NCBI RefSeq assembly: GCF_035967765.1
Contig: NZ_JAYWIT010000019.1
Direction: 5' to 3' (one strand)
Source: Conexibacter stalactiti
Lineage (GTDB): Bacteria; Actinomycetota; Thermoleophilia; Solirubrobacterales; Solirubrobacteraceae
Length of the DNA: 64,000 bases
Shown: piece after piece, positions 58,857-64,000 of the stretch
How positions within the stretch are numbered: the first letter of the stretch is position 1
How the letters are laid out: each line of letters begins with the position of its first letter
The notes under the pieces: model-generated
What the model was told of the DNA's origin: nothing
What the model saw: only the letters and a program-made list of their open reading frames with translations
Databases searched by the model: none
Program-made: the position numbers and the translations under genes

Positions 58857-58881
58857 GAAGGGCCCGCGATGCGGGCCCTTC
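58857..58881. terminator. Strong bidirectional terminator at the end of the ATP-grasp operon
   Basis: Perfect 11-bp stem GAAGGGCCCGC / GCGGGCCCTTC with 3-nt loop GAT, followed by TCAC. It lies between the ATP-grasp gene and the convergent M49-like gene. Confidence 0.88.
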
Positions 58882-58906
58882 TCACATCTGGTGTGGCTTG
58901 CGCGCC

Positions 58907-60256
58907 CTAGAGGTACGCGATCGAGGTCGGGATGCCGGCCAGCTCGTCGCGGATCTTGCGGACCGTCGGGGCGATCGGGGAGTCCTCGCGCCAGCCGTAC
59001 TGGTCGAGGATCGCCTGCACGTTCTCCTTCGACGGCGCGGAGACGACCTCGCGCTCGAGCGTCGCGCTGAGCGCGTGGATGCCCTCGATCACGCGCGCGG
59101 TCTCCCACGTGATCGTGCCGTCCTCGGCGACGTCGATGTAGCCGTTGCCGGCGAGGAAGCTCAGCTCGACGCAGGCGGCGCCGGCGTCGCTCCAGTTCCA
59201 CGGGCCGCGGCGCAGGTAGTGCAGCGCCTCGGCGAGGTAGACGGCGGCCATGTCGTCGGCGCTGCAGCCGGCCAGCCCGAGCCACGTCGGCGTGAACGAC
59301 ATCGCGGTGCCGAAGGCGTCCGCTATCGCCTCCTGGAGCGAGTACCACGGCTCGTGGCCGACGTCCTTGGGGCCGACCTTGCCGGCGCGCGGGGTCGTGA
59401 CCGAGTGGGCGATGTCGTGGCCGCGCATCCAGGTGATCAGGACGTTGCGGACGTCGACGCCCTCGGCCGGCTTGTGGCCGACGAGCAGCTCGTCGCCGAG
59501 CGCCTTCGAGATGTACTCGTAGCGCTGGCCGTAGACGTTGCGGAAGAGGATCGTCTTGTTCGACTTCTCGCCGAAGCCGGCGCCCTCGTCCTCCGGCAGG
59601 AAGTAACAGAAGTGCTTCGGGAAGGCGTTCGACTCGCCGCCCATCGTGATCAGATCGGTGATCTGCATCGCGAACGGGCTGTCGGCGGTGATGTCGCTCG
59701 TGCCGATGTGGCCGTTGGCCTCGCCGAGGACGGCGTCGGAGGAGCCGTCGAGCGCGGCGATCAGCTCGTTGCCCTGCTCGTGCGCGGCGGTGATGATCAC
59801 CGACTGCAGCGGGGTGCGCGTCTTGTTGCGGAAGGTGCAGACCGGCGCCGCGATGATCGACAGCTCCTGACCCTCGATCAGCGCCGCCTCGTCCTGCGCG
59901 ATCTCGGTGTCGTGCTTGAGCTCGCGCAGCGCGGCGGCACGACGGCGGATCAGCTCGGCCTGCTCGGTCGAGGAGACGGCGTCGCTGTCAGCCAGCTCGT
60001 CCATCAGGTCGGCGGAGAGGCCGGCGATCACGCGAGCGTGCGCCTCGTTGGTGAAGCTGCCGTCGAGCGCCTGGAGCGAGCGGAGCGCGTCGCCGAGGGC
60101 CGAGAGCTGGCGCAGCTGCGGCAGCACCGCCTCGACGTTCGTCGAGATCGCAGGAGCGAGGTCGACCGCCGTGATCGTGTGGTTGTCGCGCTCCGGCCAG
60201 ATCAGCGGGGCGGGCGTGACGACGGTGGTCGAGGTGCTGGAAGCGGTGGCAGACAT
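58907..60256 (-). CDS. Dipeptidyl-peptidase III (M49)-like putative metallohydrolase with HDxxH motif
   Basis: 449 residues, ATG with AGGAG 12 nt upstream. The candidate metal site is H280-D-I-A-H284 in MRGHDIAHS, then E309 in WYSLQEAIADAFG. This H-x-x-x-H plus E-x-x-x-D arrangement resembles bacterial M49/DPP III relatives, but the usual catalytic Glu after the first His is Asp here. The N-terminal 120 residues are helical and acidic, and the C-terminus is alpha/beta. No signal peptide, so cytosolic. It is convergent with the ArgRS-like operon and may process or degrade its product; this link is inference. Confidence 0.6.
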   Translation of the reverse strand: MSATASSTSTTVVTPAPLIWPERDNHTITAVDLAPAISTNVEAVLPQLRQLSALGDALRSLQALDGSFTNEAHARVIAGLSADLMDELADSDAVSSTEQAELIRRRAAALRELKHDTEIAQDEAALIEGQELSIIAAPVCTFRNKTRTPLQSVIITAAHEQGNELIAALDGSSDAVLGEANGHIGTSDITADSPFAMQITDLITMGGESNAFPKHFCYFLPEDEGAGFGEKSNKTILFRNVYGQRYEYISKALGDELLVGHKPAEGVDVRNVLITWMRGHDIAHSVTTPRAGKVGPKDVGHEPWYSLQEAIADAFGTAMSFTPTWLGLAGCSADDMAAVYLAEALHYLRRGPWNWSDAGAACVELSFLAGNGYIDVAEDGTITWETARVIEGIHALSATLEREVVSAPSKENVQAILDQYGWREDSPIAPTVRKIRDELAGIPTSIAYL

Positions 60257-60374
60257 GGGTGCAGTGATCTCCTGAGAGTCGAAAAGAAAGCTGACGTGTT
60301 GCTGATGTGAGCCTTGCTCGCCTGGCCTTTCAGCCTTCCGCTGCGAGCGCGGCGCGGTACATCACGAGTTGAGC

Positions 60375-60419
60375 GAGACGAGCGTGCGTCTTCGAGACGA
60401 GACGTACATGCGTCTTCGA
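60375..60419 (-). repeat. Two tandem 21-nt repeats upstream of the M49-like gene
   Basis: Units 60375-60395 and 60399-60419 share GAGACG, a variable 4-nt core (AGCG or TACA), then TGCGTCTTCGA; period 24 nt. GAGACG and CGTCTTC make each unit partly palindromic. A third partial copy (GAG-TCTCG) follows. They lie about 120-165 nt upstream of the minus-strand start, where operators could sit. Confidence 0.7.
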
Positions 60420-60490
60420 GTCTCGGTGCGGTGCGCGCTCTGGCGCTCGGTGTCAGCGGTGGTGATCACAGTCACATGCGTTGGATTTGT

Positions 60491-60540
60491 GCGCTTGCCG
60501 TCCTGCCGTACGGTTCCCCCGAACCGCAGTGCGCAAGCGC
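60491..60540 (-). terminator. Nested inverted repeat, possible terminator or structured element after the Fic gene
   Basis: Outer arms GCGCTTGC (60491-60498) and GCAAGCGC (60533-60540) enclose an inner hairpin CGGTTC (60511-60516) / GAACCG (60521-60526) with loop CCCC. It begins 60 nt past the Fic stop on the minus strand. Confidence 0.4.
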
Positions 60541-60599
60541 AGAAGCCTGTCCATGGTAGAGGAATTTCGCCCCCCAGTGCAAGAATCGGTCACGCCCGT

Positions 60600-61760
60600 T
60601 CACACTTGAGCGGCGCGCGGCGGCGGCGTCGCCGCATCGGCGGCGCGGCGGCCGAGCGTCGCGGCGATGGCCAGCTCGGTGGCCTCGGGGGCGCCGATCG
60701 CCTTCGCCAGCAGCGGGAGCAGGCGCGGCCCGGGCAGGTATCGGCGGCCGCGCGTGCGTCCCTCGGAGGCGAGCAGTCCCGCAGCTCGGGCGGCCGCGAG
60801 GTCGTTGCGCGCGGTCGCCGGACTCGTGTCGGCGAGATCGCGGTAGTAGCCGGTCGTGACGTCGCGACCGAAGACGCTGTCGTAGAGCGCGTTCGCAAGG
60901 CGCGGCGGGAGCGTCAGCTCATCGAGCAGGTTCTCCAGCGCGACCCACAGCAGTCCGTCGCGCTGTTGCCGGACCGCCAGCTCTCGAACCTGGGCGACCT
61001 GAGCTCGCACGTGCGAGGTGACGAACGGCGTCACGTCAGCGGTGCGATCGAAGGTCGGGCCGAGGCACGCGAAGGAGGCGTAGTAGCCGGCCGGGTGACG
61101 GCCCCACCACTCCTCGAGACTGGTGAAGGCCGGGTGGCGGAACCCGCCGCGGTACATCGCCAGCGAGGCGAGGACGCGCGCGGTGCGTCCGTTGCCGTCG
61201 CGGAAGGGATGGATTGCCGCGATCGCCACGTGCAGCCAAGCGGCGGCGATCGCGGGATGCCAGTCGCTGCCGTCGATCTGCGCGCAGGCGTCATCCACCA
61301 GCGTGGGGACCTCTTCGTGGTCGGGCGTCTCGAAGACGACCTCGCCGTCGGCTCTGCTGACCCACACCGCTCGGCTGCGAAGCACGCCGGCGCCGGCGCC
61401 GCGCTCTCCTGCCAGCACGCGATCCTGCACGCCGACGACCAGCTCGCGGTTCCAGGCGAGATTGCCGTCGTCGGCTCGGCGTTGGACGAATCTCGTCGCG
61501 TCGCGGTAGCCGACCACCAGCGCGCGATCCTCTCTGGAGACGGCCTCGGGCGGATCGTCCGCGAGGATCTTGAGGGTGTCGGCGACGGTCACCGCCACAC
61601 CTTCCATGCGCGTGGAGGCGGCGACCGCCTCCGCTTCGAGCGCACGGCGGAGCCGACCCTCCCAGCGGTGGGGGACGATCCGCTCGTCAAGTTGCGTCGC
61701 CCACGCGTCGAGCTCGGCGCAGGCGTCCGTCAATGGTGCAGTCGCGAATCCCAAAAACAT
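60600..61760 (-). CDS. Fic-domain protein, class II, with winged-helix C-terminus
   Basis: 386 residues. Catalytic Fic motif HPFRDGNGR (184-192) is intact. The N-terminal inhibitory motif S-x-x-x-E-G is S49-E53-G54 (STRMEG), defining the self-inhibited class II (family knowledge). After the Fic core a C-terminal winged-helix-like domain (about 300-365, GYYRDLADTSPATARNDLAAARAAGLLASEG) could bind DNA. Such proteins AMPylate, or de-AMPylate, cellular targets. A palindrome over the start codon may be its own operator. No separate antitoxin is present. Confidence 0.9.
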   Translation of the reverse strand: MFLGFATAPLTDACAELDAWATQLDERIVPHRWEGRLRRALEAEAVAASTRMEGVAVTVADTLKILADDPPEAVSREDRALVVGYRDATRFVQRRADDGNLAWNRELVVGVQDRVLAGERGAGAGVLRSRAVWVSRADGEVVFETPDHEEVPTLVDDACAQIDGSDWHPAIAAAWLHVAIAAIHPFRDGNGRTARVLASLAMYRGGFRHPAFTSLEEWWGRHPAGYYASFACLGPTFDRTADVTPFVTSHVRAQVAQVRELAVRQQRDGLLWVALENLLDELTLPPRLANALYDSVFGRDVTTGYYRDLADTSPATARNDLAAARAAGLLASEGRTRGRRYLPGPRLLPLLAKAIGAPEATELAIAATLGRRAADAATPPPRAAQV

Positions 61761-61780
61761 TCGCTAATAGACTAGCGAAT
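61759..61780 (-). promoter_or_regulatory. Perfect palindrome overlapping the Fic start codon
   Basis: ATTCGCTA (61759-61766) and TAGCGAAT (61773-61780) flank ATAGAC. The left arm includes two bases of the Fic start codon. Binding here would block transcription start or translation of fic. Confidence 0.72.
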
Positions 61781-61871
61781 ATTCTGGTGATGGGTGATAT
61801 CCATCATCGGGTTCCGGCGCCGGCGGTCCCCGCGCGCCCTCCATCGGGCCGGCCCGCTACCTTGTGCCGCC

Positions 61872-62543
61872 GTGCGCCTGATCGTCGCCCGCTGTGAGGT
61901 CCGCTACACGGGCCGGCTCGACGCCCTCCTGCCGGAGGCGCTGCGGCTGATCATGATCAAGTCCGACGGCTCGGTGATGGTCCATGCCGACCATGGCGGC
62001 TTCAAGCCGAGCAACTGGATGACGCCGCCGGTCGCGATGGAGGAGTCCGAGGGGCAGATCGTCGTGCGCAAGTTCGCCGGCGCGACCGAGGACCGGCTCG
62101 ACATCCGCATCGCCGAGGTGCTCTCCGACGTCACGCACGACATGGGCGAGGCGGCGGCACTGGAGAAGGACGGCGTCGAGGCCCACCTGCAGGAGCTGCT
62201 GGCCGACCAGCCGCACTGGTGCGGCGAGGGCTTCCGCCTCGTGCGGCGCGAGTGGCCGACCGACATCGGCCCCGTCGACCTGATGTGCCGCGACGCCGAG
62301 GACGACTGGATCGCGGTCGAGATCAAGCGCGTCGGCACGATCGACGCCGTCGAGCAGCTGACCCGCTATCTCGAGCGGATCCGCCTCGACCCGACGATGA
62401 ACGTCTGCCGCGGCGTGCTCGCCGCTCAGTCGATCAAGCCGCAGGCGCGCGTGCTCGCCGAGGCCCGCGGGATCGTCTGCGTCGAGGTCGACCTCGCCGT
62501 CCTGCGCGGCGAGCGCGAGCCCGATCTGACGCTGTTCGGCTAG
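61872..62543 (+). CDS. nucS: Mismatch-specific endonuclease NucS
   Basis: 223 residues from a GTG, chosen because RLIVARCEVRYTGRL is the conserved NucS N-terminus. TACCTT ends 8 nt before it (leaderless). The N-terminal DNA-binding/dimerisation domain holds VMVHADHGGFKPSNWMTPP. The C-terminal RecB-like nuclease domain holds VDLMCRDAEDDWIAVEIKRVG (D and E-x-K catalytic residues) and QLTRYLE. NucS runs the non-MutSL mismatch repair pathway of Actinobacteria and Archaea by cutting both strands at G/T and related mismatches. Confidence 0.93.
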   Translation: MRLIVARCEVRYTGRLDALLPEALRLIMIKSDGSVMVHADHGGFKPSNWMTPPVAMEESEGQIVVRKFAGATEDRLDIRIAEVLSDVTHDMGEAAALEKDGVEAHLQELLADQPHWCGEGFRLVRREWPTDIGPVDLMCRDAEDDWIAVEIKRVGTIDAVEQLTRYLERIRLDPTMNVCRGVLAAQSIKPQARVLAEARGIVCVEVDLAVLRGEREPDLTLFG

Positions 62544-62728
62544 CCCGCGCGGCCTCGCGCCGCGCTGCCCCTCCGCCTGACGCGTGCCGCTGCGCCAGCT
62601 CGTTGGCGGTTCCGGCCAATCGTCGCACCGAAACACGGACGATCGGGCCAAAGATGGCTGGTGCGAGGCGTTGTCTTGGTGGCAGACTCGGCTGGTCCGC
62701 AGCACAGGGATCGGAGCGAGAGAGACCC

Positions 62729-63790
62729 ATGACGGGCACGCAGCAGGCTGCCGGCGACGACACCGCCGAGGAGGGCGCCGCCCCGGCGGTTCGGGCGGTC
62801 GGGCTGCGCAAGGCCTATGGCGACGTCGTCGCGCTGGAGCGGCTCGACCTCTCCGTCGCGCCCGGCGAGTTCTTCACGATGCTCGGGCCGTCCGGCTCCG
62901 GCAAGACGACGACGCTGCGCCTGATCGCGGGCTTCGAGGTGCCCGACGGCGGCCGTGTCGAACTGGCCGGCGAGGACGTCACGCGGCGGCCGCCGTACCA
63001 GCGCGACGTCAACACCGTCTTCCAGGACTACGCGCTCTTCCCGCACATGTCGGTCGCCGGCAACGTCGCCTACGGACTGATGGTGAAGGGCGTCGGCCGG
63101 CGCGAGCGGGCCGAGCGCGCGGCGGAGGCGCTGCGACTGGTGCAGCTCGGCGACCTCGGCCGCCGCAAGCCGATCCAGCTCTCGGGCGGCCAGCGGCAGC
63201 GTGTCGCGCTCGCCCGCGCGCTCGTCAACCGCCCGCGCGTGCTGCTGCTCGACGAGCCGCTCGGCGCGCTCGACCTGAAGCTGCGCCAGGAGATGCAGCT
63301 GGAGCTGAAGGCGATCCAGCGTGAGCTGAGCGAGCGGATCACGTTCGTCTACGTCACGCACGACCAGGAGGAGGCGCTGACGATGAGCGATCGCGTCGCC
63401 GTCTTCTCGCAGGGCCGGATCGAGCAGGTCGGCACGCCGCGCGAGATCTACGAGCGGCCGGCGAACGAGTTCGTCGCGAGCTTCGTCGGCACCTCGAACG
63501 TGATCGAGCAGGACGGCCGCCGCGTCGTCGTGCGACCCGAGAAGCTGCGGCTGCTGGCCGCGGACGCGGACGTCGCCGCCGACGCGCGCAGCGCCGTCGG
63601 CGTCGTGCGCGAGGTCGTGTACCTGGGATCGGTCACGCGCTACGTCGTCGAGCTGGACGACGGCGCGACGCTCGTCGCGCTGCGCCAGAACGACGACGCA
63701 CCCGACGGCGGCCCGCGGGGCGCGCGCGGCGAGCGCGTGCGACTGACGTGGTCGCCGTCGCAGGCCAACGCAGTGGAGGAGGAGAGCTGA
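62729..63790 (+). CDS. potA: PotA-type ABC importer ATP-binding protein (polyamine/opine class)
   Basis: 353 residues. Walker A GPSGSGKTT, Q-loop VFQDYALFPHMSV, signature LSGGQRQRVALARAL, Walker B VLLLDEPLGALD, switch His in VTHDQEEAL. A C-terminal TOBE-type domain (about 265-345, VVRPEKLRLL to VRLTWSP) is usual in PotA. VFQDYALFPHM and the TOBE layout are typical of the spermidine/putrescine class (family knowledge). The stop overlaps the next gene's start by one base; the next gene is the binding protein. Substrate prediction rests on family similarity. Confidence 0.87.
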   Translation: MTGTQQAAGDDTAEEGAAPAVRAVGLRKAYGDVVALERLDLSVAPGEFFTMLGPSGSGKTTTLRLIAGFEVPDGGRVELAGEDVTRRPPYQRDVNTVFQDYALFPHMSVAGNVAYGLMVKGVGRRERAERAAEALRLVQLGDLGRRKPIQLSGGQRQRVALARALVNRPRVLLLDEPLGALDLKLRQEMQLELKAIQRELSERITFVYVTHDQEEALTMSDRVAVFSQGRIEQVGTPREIYERPANEFVASFVGTSNVIEQDGRRVVVRPEKLRLLAADADVAADARSAVGVVREVVYLGSVTRYVVELDDGATLVALRQNDDAPDGGPRGARGERVRLTWSPSQANAVEEES

Positions 63791-64000
63791 TGTTCGACAA
63801 CGCACGGGCGCGCTGGCGGCGCGCCGCACCCTCGCCCAGCCTGATCGCCGTCGCGCTGGCGACGCTCGCGATGATGGTCGTCGTCGGCTGCGGCTCCTCC
63901 GACGACTCCGGCTCGACGAGCGCCTCGACGCTGCCGACGAGCATCGGAGAGGGGGAGGGCGAGCTGAACGTGATCGCGTGGGAGGGCTACACGCAGCCGG
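63790..64000 (+). CDS. Lipoprotein ABC substrate-binding protein, polyamine-type (partial, runs off the window)
   Basis: The first 70 residues are visible. A signal peptide (LIAVALATLAMMVVVGCG) with lipobox VVGC is followed by a Ser/Thr-rich linker and the start of a binding domain, ELNVIAWEGYTQP. The phrase L-N-V-[IL]-x-W-x-G-Y is the classic start of PotD/PotF-type proteins. One-base overlap with the ATPase gene shows an importer operon continuing past 64000. Confidence 0.85.
   Translation, partial: MFDNARARWRRAAPSPSLIAVALATLAMMVVVGCGSSDDSGSTSASTLPTSIGEGEGELNVIAWEGYTQP

Larger units (their letters stand above)
60257..60599. other. 343-nt non-coding region with tandem repeats and nested inverted repeats
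   Basis: Short open frames here have no ribosome site or family resemblance and overlap repeats, so I call no gene. The region holds the M49-like gene's 5' side (ribosome site at 60268-60272), two tandem repeat units (60375-60419), and a nested inverted repeat (60491-60540) nearer the Fic gene's end. No consensus promoter hexamers could be fixed by eye. Confidence 0.6.

Noticed and set aside
60375..60419. CRISPR array
   Set aside because: Only two units with 3-nt gaps and a 4-nt variable core; no spacers and no cas genes.
60314..60559. 81-residue frame in the non-coding region before the Fic gene
   Set aside because: No ribosome site, overlaps tandem and inverted repeats, no family resemblance.
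60369..61775. 468-residue plus-strand frame opposite the Fic gene
   Set aside because: Begins inside the tandem repeats and has no motif; the minus strand encodes an intact Fic motif.

Overview
The window is very GC-rich chromosomal DNA with tightly packed genes. No rRNA, CRISPR array, transposase or prophage module is visible. Several traits suggest an actinobacterium (Actinomycetota): a NucS mismatch endonuclease, actinobacterial-style Ppk/Ppx and aconitase genes, many lipoproteins, and large secreted beta-propeller and Cys-repeat proteins. The mix, with frequent AGA arginine codons in GC-rich DNA, points to Thermoleophilia/Solirubrobacterales (Conexibacter- or Solirubrobacter-like). This placement is an inference; no marker gene here proves it.

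Layout. 1-3.3 kb: the end of a MacAB-type export operon (adaptor tail, ATPase, permease, membrane-anchored small domain, twin-Cys lipoprotein). 3.4-9.2 kb: a secreted Fn3-like protein, a TetR/MFS drug-efflux pair with a clear operator, and two secreted proteins. 9.3-14.9 kb: polyphosphate metabolism (ppx, and ppk1 with an N-terminal SpoT-like HD domain), a CsbD stress protein and a sigma-70 factor behind an operator-like promoter. 15-17 kb: a second DHA2 efflux pump and a holin-like membrane protein. 17.1-25.9 kb: a surface-polysaccharide region (CpsB-like phosphatase, O-antigen ligase-like protein, flippase-like protein, two GT-C transferases, UDP-galactopyranose-mutase-like flavoenzyme). 26-28.2 kb: a secreted subtilase.

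28.2-31.3 kb: a glutarate-type catabolic set (CoA transferase, glutaryl-CoA dehydrogenase-like enzyme, GntR/FCD regulator), divergently transcribed from a 24-bp promoter gap. 31.4-37.7 kb: a LacI-controlled operon for a guanidino or amide compound (ureohydrolase, nitrilase-family amidase, APC permease, phosphoesterase, nucleotidyltransferase-like protein). 38-46 kb: aconitase, an exported alpha/beta-hydrolase, an M42 peptidase, a HAD phosphatase carrying a palindromic insertion, and an SDR. 46.3-54.1 kb: two large secreted proteins, the ABC-F factor EttA and a J-domain/TPR protein.

54.2-60.3 kb holds the most unusual locus. A tRNA-Arg(UCU) gene sits 27 nt upstream of a four-gene operon encoding an ArgRS-like protein, two paralogous methyltransferases and an ATP-grasp ligase. 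The operon ends at a strong terminator and faces a convergent M49-like putative metallohydrolase with tandem repeats upstream. I read this as a candidate arginine/tRNA-linked peptide or small-molecule pathway; its product is unknown. 60.6-64 kb: a class II Fic protein with a palindrome over its start codon, nucS, and the start of a polyamine-type ABC importer running off the window.

Regulation seen in sequence includes TetR-, LacI- and GntR-type palindromes at matching promoters, many -10-like hexamers placed only 6-10 nt before start codons (leaderless transcripts), and strong hairpins at most convergent gene ends.
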